Of a stretch of 51,922 bases of DNA, positions 39,308-47,851 are shown one piece after another. How positions within the stretch are numbered: position 1 is the stretch's first letter; every line of letters starts with the position of its first letter. The stretch is from NCBI RefSeq assembly GCF_002150765.1, contig NZ_MUYM01000094.1:1-51922 (forward strand), read 5' to 3'. Origin of the DNA: Lentzea kentuckyensis (GTDB lineage: Bacteria; Actinomycetota; Actinomycetes; Mycobacteriales; Pseudonocardiaceae). A program made the translations under genes and the position numbers. The notes beneath the pieces were generated by a model. It saw only the letters and a list, made by a program, of their open reading frames with translations. It made no database searches and had not been told where the DNA came from.

Positions 39308-39688
39308 TCACTCACGCCGGTCGCGACTGGACGCAACCACGACACGGCCCCGCGCTCTGGTTTCCGGCGGCGTTGCATCGATCATCTTCTGCGCCGACGC
39401 CTTGAGTTCGTCGAGCGTCGGCCACCTGCCTACCGATTCGCTGACAAGTTTGACCTGCCACATCAGCAGCCAGGAGATCGGCTCGAACGTATGCGCGTCC
39501 GTTGGGCACTCGCCATCGAAGTGCAGCCCAACCTTGTCCGGGTCCTTGCCCTCGGCACGCATGACCTTCCGCCGCTGTTCGACCTCGGCGAGCATCGCCC
39601 TGTGTTCTTCAGTGCCCGCGCGCATACCCTCGTTCCTGCTGATGGCAACGGCGCCGCACCCGGTACACCTGATCGGTTCGTATTGCAT
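39308..39688 (-). CDS. Small CxxC hypothetical protein
   Basis: 126 residues from ATG 39688. An N-terminal CTGCG knuckle and a later GECPTD give possible metal ligands (CxxC ... C). A charged helix (EHRAMLAEVEQRRKVMRAEG) and SWLLMWQVKLVSES follow. Family not recognised. It is divergent from the nuclease-like gene at 39793. Confidence 0.45.
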   Translation of the reverse strand: MQYEPIRCTGCGAVAISRNEGMRAGTEEHRAMLAEVEQRRKVMRAEGKDPDKVGLHFDGECPTDAHTFEPISWLLMWQVKLVSESVGRWPTLDELKASAQKMIDATPPETRARGRVVVASSRDRRE

Positions 39689-39792
39689 GACAAGGTATCG
39701 GCTCAGAGGAGCTCTCAGGACACCCCAGGAACGAGAATCTGGCAGGCTTACACGACGACCTCAGCCGCCGGACCGCAGAACAGAGGGCCACC

Positions 39793-40395
39793 TTGACAGA
39801 CGCTCCTTCAGATCTGGACATGGTGCGCTCAGGTCTTCGCCAGGCAATCCACGACGTCTATCACCACGAGTGGCAGTTGTTCAGAGAGCGCACGAACGAG
39901 CGCTCTCTGCTGTTCCACATCGGCCGCTACCTGGCGACACAGGTCGACTCCTGGAGCACGCGACTGTCAGTCGACTTGGAGTACAACCGCCACCACGTCA
40001 ACAGCTCGTCGATCAACGCGCGGAAGGAGCTGCCGCAGGCCTTTGAACTCTGCGAGTACTGTCGTAGGCGGGGCCGTAGGGGACTTGTCGTGTATCCGGA
40101 TCTGATCGTGCATGACCGTTCTGGGTCATCGAGGAACCACAACCTCCTTGTGCTGGAGGCCAAACACGGCTCCACTCGGTGCTCTTGTGATGAGGCGAAA
40201 CTCCTTGCACTCCAGGCGCACTTTGACTACAGCTACGCGGTTTACGTCGAGTTTCCACAGAAGGGCAGACGGCCGCTCTGGCGATGGTTCACTCGCGACG
40301 ATGTCGACGTGACAGAAGACCTAAGCCCAGTGTTCCAATGTGGATCGTCCAGTCGCTGCCCTATCGCGCCTGAAGACGCTCAAGCGTCGAAGTAG
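39793..40395 (+). CDS. Possible PD-(D/E)XK nuclease-like protein
   Basis: 200 residues from TTG 39793, or 191 from ATG 39820; neither has a strong ribosome site. The central part, VVYPDLIVHDRSGSS followed by NLLVLEAKHG about 10 residues later, matches the P-D ... (D/E)-x-K core of restriction-endonuclease-fold nucleases: Asp in YPD, Glu and Lys in LEAK, with the preceding helix EWQLFRERTNERSLLFHIGR. Cys residues (CEYC, RCSCDE) might bind metal. Family assignment is from this motif only. It ends convergent with the conjugation operon. Confidence 0.5.
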   Translation: MTDAPSDLDMVRSGLRQAIHDVYHHEWQLFRERTNERSLLFHIGRYLATQVDSWSTRLSVDLEYNRHHVNSSSINARKELPQAFELCEYCRRRGRRGLVVYPDLIVHDRSGSSRNHNLLVLEAKHGSTRCSCDEAKLLALQAHFDYSYAVYVEFPQKGRRPLWRWFTRDDVDVTEDLSPVFQCGSSSRCPIAPEDAQASK

Positions 40396-40406
40396 CCAGC
40401 ACAGGC

Positions 40407-41369
40407 TCAGGATGCGTGGGATGCGGTAGGCCGCGTGGCAGCGAGATAGCGGCCAACCTGGTCGACCCGAACCGTCGTGCCCGGCTCAGGTGCGTTGACC
40501 ATGCGGGTTGGTGAGATGGCGATCCCGACGTGCGTGATGCTCGCAGTCCCAGCGCCGTAGAACACGAGATCGCCCGCCCGTAGCGGTGTTCCGGCGGGCA
40601 GGACAGGACCTGCGTTGTACTGGTCCTGTGCGACTCGTGGAAGCTTGATGCCCGCAGCGCCGTAGGCGGCCTGCGTCAGTCCTGAGCAATCCCAACCGCC
40701 TTCCGCGCCGCCGTCACCACCCCACACGTACGGTTCGCCGAGCTGATCGCAGGCGAACCGCACGGCCAGCGCAATGGGTGCGGTCACGTGGCCGACGTGG
40801 TGAGTGGCGCAGGCTGTCGAGCCGTTCGATGCCGCCTGCGCGTAGGTGGTGGCTTGGTCGAGGACTTTGCGGACGTACCAGTCGGCGCGGTTGTAGGTGA
40901 AGATCGCGCCGTAGAGGTCTTTGCCGTCGCGTGCGCCGGAGTCACACAGGTAGAAAGCCGCGGCGTGGACGGCGTCATGCGGGTCGTAGCGCGAAGGTGG
41001 TGTCCGGCCGTCAGGCGGGATGGTGTGCCGGGAGATCACCGAAGCGAAGGTAGGTGCGAGGAACTGCATCGGCCCGCCTGCACCAGCGAAATTCTCTCCG
41101 CTGGTAACGCCCGGCGCGTTGAGTCGTCCGTGATCGCTCTCGATCTTGCCTATGGCGGCGAGGATGCTCCACTCCAGGCCGGGGCACTCGCGGGCGGCGC
41201 GGACGTAGAGGTGGCAGTAGTCCGCGGGGATGTCGGTGATCGGCCGCGCACAGTCCACTGAGCCGCCGTTGCCGAACAGCGTGCCGAACAAACCGTGCAC
41301 GGTCCCAGCGACCAGCAGCATGACCATCACTGCGCCGCCCATGGTGGCCAGTCCCACTTTGGCGAGCAC
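40407..41369 (-). CDS. VirB1-like transglycosylase with NlpC/P60 peptidase domain
   Basis: 320 residues from GTG 41369 with GGAGG 10 nt upstream. An N-terminal membrane anchor (ATMGGAVMVMLLVAGTVHGL) is followed by a lytic-transglycosylase-like domain (WSILAAIGKIESDHGR with catalytic Glu, AGAGGPMQFLAPTFA, YDPHDAVHAAAFYLC). The C-terminal NlpC/P60 domain has Cys in GGWDCSGLTQAAYG and His in ITHVGIAIS. Such two-enzyme proteins open peptidoglycan for Gram-positive conjugative type IV secretion. Last gene of the operon. Confidence 0.85.
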   Translation of the reverse strand: MLAKVGLATMGGAVMVMLLVAGTVHGLFGTLFGNGGSVDCARPITDIPADYCHLYVRAARECPGLEWSILAAIGKIESDHGRLNAPGVTSGENFAGAGGPMQFLAPTFASVISRHTIPPDGRTPPSRYDPHDAVHAAAFYLCDSGARDGKDLYGAIFTYNRADWYVRKVLDQATTYAQAASNGSTACATHHVGHVTAPIALAVRFACDQLGEPYVWGGDGGAEGGWDCSGLTQAAYGAAGIKLPRVAQDQYNAGPVLPAGTPLRAGDLVFYGAGTASITHVGIAISPTRMVNAPEPGTTVRVDQVGRYLAATRPTASHAS

Positions 41370-41376
41370 GACCGCA

Positions 41377-42438
41377 TCACCTCCGACGTGTAGCCGAGCG
41401 CTGGTCCGACGTGCTGGGTACCGGCGGCATAGGTGGCGGCGCGGGTAGCAGGGTCCGTCGGGCGGCTTGGCCGGAATCCACGCTGTCGGCCGATACATGT
41501 GTCGGCGCCGACCGAGGCAGGTTCTGCCAGACGTCGAGCAGTTCGTGCAGGGCGCTCCGCGTTGGTTGTCCGCTGGTGTGCACAGGTAGCCAAACCGGGT
41601 CGGCAGGACTCGGTTGTGGTGCATGGGGGTTGAGGAGTTTGGCGCTGGCGGTGGCGACTGGAACCTGGTCGGGGTGGTCCAGTTCGTGCCAGGTTCGGGT
41701 GAGCAGACGGCGCGCGGCGGCCTCACGTCGACTGGTGGGCAGCCACACCAGCAGTGGGGTGGCGATGCCTGAGGCGGCGGCGAGGCAGGCGTAGCCGTGC
41801 AGCTTGGCGGCGACGGTGGCGAGTTGCTCGGTGCCGAGGTCGTACTCGAGGAAGAACTCGATCTCGCGGTCGTTGTGACGCCAGCGGCCGTAGGCATCAG
41901 GCTTGACGAGGTCGCCGAACAGGCGGGCGCAACGGGTTTCCGACCACCAGGCGGTGAGAGCGGTCGTCGAGTCGTAGCGGGAGCGGGCGATCAGGGCGGT
42001 GAACCAGTCGCCGACACCGACGGTGTGCGCGAGGGTGAGGCTGTGCGCGATGCCAAATGCGCGGTGTTGCCGGTAGCCGAGGTCTTTGACCTCCAGACCG
42101 TCCTCGGCGGCCAGGACAGCGGCGCCCGCGGGCGAGAGCACGTAGTGCATGGGCGCGGTGCCGAGGGTGACGAACGGCTGGAACCGGTCTACCACCGCGT
42201 ACTGGAAGAGCTCGCGGAGCCGTTGCCGCGCGAGCCGGGGTCCGGTGAAGGCGAGATCGCTGATCTGCGTCGTGGTGAGCACGCGGTGCTCGTGCAGCAT
42301 CCGGATGATCCACCGGTCGCGTGGAGTGAGCCGCCAGGCGAGCTGAGCCTGGTGATCGACAGTGACGGCGAGGCGCGGGTTGGGCCGGCTGGCGCGGTGA
42401 CCTCGGAGGTTGCGTTGCTTGGTGGGATTGGAGATCAC
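41377..42438 (-). CDS. Replication-relaxation family protein
   Basis: 353 residues from GTG 42438 with GGAGG 5 nt upstream. An N-terminal winged helix (RDRWIIRMLHEHRVLTTTQI, RLRELFQYAVVDRF) is followed by AHSLTLAHTVGVGDWFTALI and a strand pair with EIEFFLEYDLGTEQ, the pattern of the replication-relaxation family found in actinobacterial mobile elements. These proteins are thought to act in plasmid relaxation or replication, possibly with a relaxase (MobC-like); the family is poorly characterised. No relaxase gene is visible in the window. C-terminal 90 residues are Pro-rich. Confidence 0.8.
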   Translation of the reverse strand: MISNPTKQRNLRGHRASRPNPRLAVTVDHQAQLAWRLTPRDRWIIRMLHEHRVLTTTQISDLAFTGPRLARQRLRELFQYAVVDRFQPFVTLGTAPMHYVLSPAGAAVLAAEDGLEVKDLGYRQHRAFGIAHSLTLAHTVGVGDWFTALIARSRYDSTTALTAWWSETRCARLFGDLVKPDAYGRWRHNDREIEFFLEYDLGTEQLATVAAKLHGYACLAAASGIATPLLVWLPTSRREAAARRLLTRTWHELDHPDQVPVATASAKLLNPHAPQPSPADPVWLPVHTSGQPTRSALHELLDVWQNLPRSAPTHVSADSVDSGQAARRTLLPAPPPMPPVPSTSDQRSATRRR

Positions 42439-42453
42439 GTGTACCTCCGGGCG

Positions 42454-44979
42454 TTAGTGGCTGCGGCGGGGATCAGTCGGCGGGGCACCGTTGTCCTGGG
42501 CCTGGGGCGCGGTTGTGGCCTGCGGCCTGGTAATGCGGGTTCGAGCTGCGCGGCGGATTTCGCGTGCTCGTCCCGGTGTGGCGGCGGGCAGTGGATCGGT
42601 CTGGAAGGTGAACGGCGGTGCTTGTTCGCCGTGCAGGACAAGGCGTGCGGCGGCGTGGAAGGCGCCGAGGTGGGCGAGATCGTGTTCGGAGAGCCGCGGT
42701 GCGGTGTGGCGGGACAGCTCGCGCGCGTCTTCGGGGCTCGCGGTGAAGTAGATCTTGGAGCGTGCGTTGGTGCTGATGCCTTCGCGTAGTTCGCGCGGTA
42801 GTTGGCCGAGATGCTGGTGCGCGAGCGCCATGGACAGCCGGAAACCTCGGGCTTCGGCGAGCATGTCCTCGATCGGGTAGGGCAGGTTGAGGAAGTTGTG
42901 GCATTCGTCGATCAGCAGCGAGGCGTCTTTGCGCTGACGTTGCGGGACGCGAGCACGGGCGGTGGCGGCCTGCCAGGTGCGGGCGACCACAAGTGAGCCG
43001 ACCAGACGAGTGGTCTCCTCGCCGAGCGATCCTTTCGGGATCCGCACGAGGCAGATGCCACCGTCGAGGACCTCGCTCATATCCACTGTGGAGGGGCCTG
43101 CTGCGATGGCGTCGCGGACGAACGGACGCAGCAGGAATGCGCGCAGCTTGTTCATCAGGGGACTGACGACCTGGGAGCGTTGTGCGTCGGACAGGTCGTC
43201 GTACCAGTCCCAGAAGCCACGCAGGATCCGATCAGTGACGTTGGCGGTAACCCGCTCCCGGAACGCTGGCTCGGACAGCAGCGCTGGGAGGTCGGCCAGC
43301 GAGGCTGTGCCGGGCTGGGCACGCAGGGTGAGGCATGCGGCGCGGAAGAGGTCGTCGGTGCGCGGTCCCCAGAAGGCGCTGTAGACGCGGCGGAAGACGC
43401 TGACGAGGTTGTCAACGGTGACGTCGGTTTCCCCGCCGTCCAACGGGTTCAGGCAGGGCGGGCGACGCCGGTCGTCGGCGTCGAACAGCACCACCCGGTC
43501 TGCGGCCGTGCGGGGCAGGCGGGCGAGCACGTCGGTGACGAGGTCGCCTTTGGGATCGATCACGACTAGGCCGCGGCCTGCTTCGGCGTCGGCGAGGATC
43601 GTCGTGGCGAGCAGGGTGGACTTGCCGGAGCCGGTGGCGCCGAGCACGTGCAGGTGCTGGCGGGCATCCGGGACGCACAGGGCGACCGGGCGGCGATGCC
43701 TGGTATCGGTGACACCGAGCGGTTTGGCTTCCGGGCCAGGTACGGGGACGCCAGGCGGTGGCGCAATCGCCCTGGCTCCGGCGCGCTGCACGCCAGGAGT
43801 GGTGTCATCGATCGGCAAGTGCGCGAGCGCGGCGAGTTCTCGAACGGACAGCAGATCGCCGGTGTGCAGACGACGGTCGGCCAGCACGGATGCCGGGTGA
43901 CGTAGGCGGCGGCGCGTGTAGTGGTTGTGTTCGGTGAACGTGGCGAACGCCGTGGCCAGTGCGTGTGCCCGGCCGCGCACGATCTCGAACGCCTGCCGCA
44001 CCTCGTCTGGGACGGCGCTTACGGGCAGGGTGCTGGTGACGGCGTAGCGGATGGTCGTCTCGTAGTGGGAGCCGCGTTGCTTTGCCACGATGGCACGGTT
44101 CTGTGCTGAGTAGTCCAGAGAGGACTGTGGGTCCAGGTGGGTTGTCGTGTGCGCCCGTCGGTCGGTGCGCATGCCAGGTGTGATCAGATCCAGTAGCCGG
44201 CTGACGGTGCGTGTGGAACCGCCGGTGTGGATGCGTCGGGAGGCGCGGCGGGCGCGGGCGAGGCGGCGGCCGGTGACGGGGCGGGCGAGGATCTGCACGC
44301 AGGCGTGCTCGCCGTGTCCCAGTCCGATCGGCGCTGCCAGCAGTGCGCGTAGTGGGTCGGTGTCGAAGTCGGTGCGGATGGGCAGGCTCTCGGAGCGTGC
44401 GAGCCGCAACTGGCCGCCGGTGCCGATCTGCCACATTCCCGGTTCCGGTATCGGGAGGGGCGGCGTGGCGGGGCTGGTGTGGGTGTGTGCGCCTGGCCAG
44501 GCTGCCTCGATCGCGCGTTCCACCAGGCCAGGTGGCACGGTGCCGGGCACCCACAGCCGGATGGCGACGCCCGACTCGCTGAAGCAGCACTCAAAGGCCA
44601 GATGCGGCTGGCCGGTGAGCAGGCGTGCCCAGGCCGGGCGCAGCAGCCCGACAAGCTGCGCCCACAACGCTTCTCCGCCCGCTGGATCGACGGTGGGCGG
44701 AGCGAGCACGGTGATGGTGCGGGCGTCGGTGATCCACCGCTGGTGGCAGCGTCGTCGCCACCACCAGCGTCCGGTTACCACCGCCGCGAGCACTGTGGCC
44801 GTCAGCGGGACCGCTACAGGTCCGTAGAGCACAGCCCATGCGCTCAGGCGGGCGAGCACCGTGCGGAGTACGCCTGCGGGGTCACGCAGGTAGTCCTCGA
44901 GCCAGCCCGCGGTCTGCGCGACCGCTGCCGGGGCGGACAGTGAGTTCGCCGCTGTCGCGGCCGAGGTGAAGGCAGGCAT
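42454..44979 (-). CDS. TraD/VirD4-like conjugative coupling ATPase
   Basis: 841 residues from ATG 44979 with GGAGG 6 nt upstream. N-terminal membrane segment (LYGPVAVPLTATVLAAVVTG) and an accessory domain of about 350 residues precede the motor: Walker A LHVLGATGSGKSTLLATTIL, KGDLVTDVLARLP, FDADDRRRPPCLNPLD, Walker B ASLLIDECHNFLNL, and the arginine-finger-like ARGFRLSMALAHQHLGQL. This is the type IV coupling protein/TraG-like class that pumps DNA through the conjugation channel. It follows virB4 with a 35-bp gap. Confidence 0.87.
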   Translation of the reverse strand: MPAFTSAATAANSLSAPAAVAQTAGWLEDYLRDPAGVLRTVLARLSAWAVLYGPVAVPLTATVLAAVVTGRWWWRRRCHQRWITDARTITVLAPPTVDPAGGEALWAQLVGLLRPAWARLLTGQPHLAFECCFSESGVAIRLWVPGTVPPGLVERAIEAAWPGAHTHTSPATPPLPIPEPGMWQIGTGGQLRLARSESLPIRTDFDTDPLRALLAAPIGLGHGEHACVQILARPVTGRRLARARRASRRIHTGGSTRTVSRLLDLITPGMRTDRRAHTTTHLDPQSSLDYSAQNRAIVAKQRGSHYETTIRYAVTSTLPVSAVPDEVRQAFEIVRGRAHALATAFATFTEHNHYTRRRLRHPASVLADRRLHTGDLLSVRELAALAHLPIDDTTPGVQRAGARAIAPPPGVPVPGPEAKPLGVTDTRHRRPVALCVPDARQHLHVLGATGSGKSTLLATTILADAEAGRGLVVIDPKGDLVTDVLARLPRTAADRVVLFDADDRRRPPCLNPLDGGETDVTVDNLVSVFRRVYSAFWGPRTDDLFRAACLTLRAQPGTASLADLPALLSEPAFRERVTANVTDRILRGFWDWYDDLSDAQRSQVVSPLMNKLRAFLLRPFVRDAIAAGPSTVDMSEVLDGGICLVRIPKGSLGEETTRLVGSLVVARTWQAATARARVPQRQRKDASLLIDECHNFLNLPYPIEDMLAEARGFRLSMALAHQHLGQLPRELREGISTNARSKIYFTASPEDARELSRHTAPRLSEHDLAHLGAFHAAARLVLHGEQAPPFTFQTDPLPAATPGRAREIRRAARTRITRPQATTAPQAQDNGAPPTDPRRSH

Positions 44980-45014
44980 GAGAGGCCTCCGTGAGCGTCG
45001 AGAAACTTGCCGGT

Positions 45015-46829
45015 TCAGGCGTGGAGGTCGATCGACGTGTCGTCGTCGGCGTCCAGGTGCGTGTCGGGCCCAAGATCGAGGTAGCCGGTATCAGCGTCGC
45101 CGAGGTGCTCGGCGAGCTCGGCGGGTGAGGACGTGGCCAGAAAGTCTTCGGCCGGAGATGCGACGGCGTGGAACGCAACCCGTTGTGGCCCAACCGACAG
45201 CAGTGCTTGTCCCGGTTCAGCCGAGAGCAGGAACTGTCGTTCGCCAGCGGAGATGCCGAACTCGCGGACGATGTCCTCGATGGCCTGGGGTGCCTGGCGC
45301 AGCAGGATCTGGGTCGCGGCGTTCGCGACGATCGTCCTACCGAGATCGCTGCCCAACACGTCGGCGGTGTCCTGGGTGGCGATAGTGAGACCAGCCCAAT
45401 GCTTGCGGAACGTCTTGGCCATCCGAGCCAGGAACTCGGCGCCGGCCTGCTGGCGCATCAGCAGCCACGCCTCATCCACCACGACAAGATGTCGTTGTCG
45501 GATCGCCGGGTTCGCCACGCGACGCCACACCGAGTCCAACGTGAGCAGTGTGCCGATGCCTTTGAGTTCCTCCGGCAGATCTCGCAGGCTGAATACCACC
45601 AAATGCCCGTCAGGAACCACGGTCGTGGGGCCGTCAAACAAAGTGCGGAACGCGCCCTCAACGAACGGGTGCAGCCGCGCCGCGAGGGTGGTGTGCCGTC
45701 CCGCAGCAAGGGTGTCGCGCAAGTCTTTGAGCAGTGGCGCAGGCCGGGTCCAGGTGCGCGGGTCGGCGGTGATCCCGGCCTGCTGGTAGGTCGCAGAGAT
45801 CGCTCGGTCCAGCACCGCGCGCTCGTCCGCGGTCAGCTCGGCGCCGAAGAGCACGGCGAGCACTGTGTGCACGTACAGGCTGCGCCGCACCAGCGCGTCT
45901 TTCGGCGCGGTGCGCCGCCCGTCGGGCCGGGTGTGCACCGGCAGATCGAGCGGGTTGAGACGAACGCCGGGAGCGCCGAGGTGCAAGTAGGTTCCGCCGA
46001 CGGCATGGGCCAGGCGGGCGTACTCGTCCTCCGGATCGACCACGTGCACGGTGATGCCTCGGTACAACGAGCGGAGCAGTTCCAGTTTGAGCAGGTAGCT
46101 CTTGCCCGAGCCGGAGCGGCCGAGCACCACGGCGTTGTGGTTGGGCAGCGCGAACCGGTCGTGATGCACCAACCCTTGCGACGCAAGGTTGTAGCCGTAC
46201 AACACTCCGCCCGGCGCGCCTGTGTCCGCGACGTCGGGTTGTGGGAGATCTGGTGAAGTGAAGGGGTAGGCGGCGGCCAGGGCGCTGGTGTCGAACACCC
46301 GCGTCATGCCGACCAGGTCCAGCCCGAGCGGCAGCGTGGTGACCCAGCCCTGCAGCGCGCGGTAGCTGACGTACTTGGCGTCCATCAACAGGGACGCCGC
46401 CAACGCCCGGACCGCGGCGGCCTCATCGGCCAACGCCTGCTCGGTGTCGGCGTGCACGGTCAGGTACAGGCCCAGCCGGAACAACTTGCCTTCGCCGCGG
46501 GCGACACGGGCCGACAACTCGTGGGCGTCCTGGGCGGCGGCGTCGACGTGTGGGTCAGCAAGCCGGTCGTGGTCGGCGGTGTGCCGCCGTGTCGACTCCA
46601 GCCGGGCGAGCTGTTTACGGAGCCGGTTCGCTGCAGTGACTGGGTCGACCGGCTCGACGTGCAGCGAGATGTCGAGGCGTCCGGGATAGCCCAGCAGTGG
46701 GGTGAGCCAGCCGTACTGGACTTCACGGGGGTAGCCGGTGATGGCGAAGCTGGTGACCCAGTCGCCGCCGACTTGCAGGTGTCGGGTGCCGACGCTGATC
46801 GAGTCCGGAGTGAACGCCTGCGTGCCCAT
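45015..46829 (-). CDS. VirB4-like T4SS ATPase
   Basis: 604 residues from ATG 46829, chosen for GAGGAG 8 nt upstream; the GTG at 46838 overlapping the previous stop is an alternative. Walker A is NAVVLGRSGSGKSYLLKLEL near residue 225, followed by HVVDPEDEYARLAHAVGGTY. Walker B is QRHLVVVDEAWLLMRQQAGA, then FRKHWAGLTIATQDTADVLG and a C-terminal NAATQILLRQAPQAIEDI. This is the standard TraC/VirB4 order. It energises pilin handling and channel assembly. Confidence 0.9.
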   Translation of the reverse strand: MGTQAFTPDSISVGTRHLQVGGDWVTSFAITGYPREVQYGWLTPLLGYPGRLDISLHVEPVDPVTAANRLRKQLARLESTRRHTADHDRLADPHVDAAAQDAHELSARVARGEGKLFRLGLYLTVHADTEQALADEAAAVRALAASLLMDAKYVSYRALQGWVTTLPLGLDLVGMTRVFDTSALAAAYPFTSPDLPQPDVADTGAPGGVLYGYNLASQGLVHHDRFALPNHNAVVLGRSGSGKSYLLKLELLRSLYRGITVHVVDPEDEYARLAHAVGGTYLHLGAPGVRLNPLDLPVHTRPDGRRTAPKDALVRRSLYVHTVLAVLFGAELTADERAVLDRAISATYQQAGITADPRTWTRPAPLLKDLRDTLAAGRHTTLAARLHPFVEGAFRTLFDGPTTVVPDGHLVVFSLRDLPEELKGIGTLLTLDSVWRRVANPAIRQRHLVVVDEAWLLMRQQAGAEFLARMAKTFRKHWAGLTIATQDTADVLGSDLGRTIVANAATQILLRQAPQAIEDIVREFGISAGERQFLLSAEPGQALLSVGPQRVAFHAVASPAEDFLATSSPAELAEHLGDADTGYLDLGPDTHLDADDDTSIDLHA

Positions 46830-46834
46830 GCCGG

Positions 46835-47851
46835 TCACTCCTCGCCCTCGTAGTCGGGCCAGTTCTGGGTGGTGGTGATGACCTCGTCGCTGGAGGCGAT
46901 TAGGGCGCCTGAGGGCAGCAGAGTGTCGGGGTTGCAGGCCGAAGCGAGCACGCTGGTGGTGCGGGCAGCATCCAGTGGGGTGAGCACGATCCCAGCCGGG
47001 CTGAGCAACTCGGTCGCTTCGTGCAGTCGGCGCACGAGCCGGGATTCGGCGGCCCGCCGGGCAGCGGGCGCGCTCGACCGCTGCTGGTTGCGGGAAGGCA
47101 GCCATGTGCCGTGCGAACGACCGGAAGTGGGCAGCGGTTCGCGCAGGATCAACAGGAGCTCGCGGCGCAGCAGATCTGCCTGTGCGGCGAGCTGCGAGAG
47201 GTAGTCGGCGTGCTCGAGCGCCGCGGCCTCCAGTGCGGGGTGCGGCAGTCCTCCAGCGTGGTCGCGCAGCTCGGCGATCTGCGTGGACAGGTCGATGCGT
47301 TCGGTGCGCACGAGCACCTGCGCGGGTGCGGTGAGCGAGTGCAAGTAGCGAGCGAAGCCTGCGACCAGAGCTTCCTGCTCTGCGGGTGTACGCAACGCGA
47401 AGTTGATGGTCGAGCAGGAAGCGATCGCGACCAGGCCGTCAGTGCCGAGGTCGACTATCCCGGCCGTGTCCACACCCTCGGCGGGCAGCCGCAGCGGCCC
47501 GACTCGCTCTACCGGGTTGTCGGCGGCACGGGTGGCCAGCCACGGTGGCACGGCCCGCACACCGTCGGAGGCGGCGACCCTGTGCCGCGCGGTGAAGACA
47601 TGACGGACAGCGGCGAGGAGCACCAGATCCAACGGCAATCCGTCGCGCTGACCAAACGCCAGGACCACTGCCGCCACGCCGATCGGAACCGCCAGGGCGA
47701 GAAACACCGGCCACGGCAGAAATCCTCGAGTGAGGGTCCAAGCCATGTAGAGCAACGCCCCTGTCGTAGCGAGAAGGGTGAGCTGGCGGGCGGTCAGTCC
47801 TGCCAGCACCCGGTCCGGCCGGTCGACATCAGCGGGAATGTGGACGGTCAT
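46835..47851 (-). CDS. PrgI-family (VirB3-like) protein
   Basis: 338 residues from ATG 47851 with GGGAGA upstream, overlapping the VirB6-like stop (ATGA). The N-terminal IPADVDRPDRVLAGLTARQL followed by two hydrophobic segments (LTLLATTGALLYMAWTLTRG, PWPVFLALAVPIGVAAVVLA) is the PrgI signature. The larger soluble part (VGPLRLPAEGVDTAGIVDLG, YLHSLTAPAQVLVRTERIDL) resembles the SCO6880-type extension common in actinobacterial elements. PrgI/VirB3 proteins partner VirB4 in the channel base. Confidence 0.82.
   Translation of the reverse strand: MTVHIPADVDRPDRVLAGLTARQLTLLATTGALLYMAWTLTRGFLPWPVFLALAVPIGVAAVVLAFGQRDGLPLDLVLLAAVRHVFTARHRVAASDGVRAVPPWLATRAADNPVERVGPLRLPAEGVDTAGIVDLGTDGLVAIASCSTINFALRTPAEQEALVAGFARYLHSLTAPAQVLVRTERIDLSTQIAELRDHAGGLPHPALEAAALEHADYLSQLAAQADLLRRELLLILREPLPTSGRSHGTWLPSRNQQRSSAPAARRAAESRLVRRLHEATELLSPAGIVLTPLDAARTTSVLASACNPDTLLPSGALIASSDEVITTTQNWPDYEGEE

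Noticed and set aside
45168..46256. 362-codon plus-strand frame opposite virB4
   Set aside because: Antisense shadow; the VirB4 motifs are on the minus strand.
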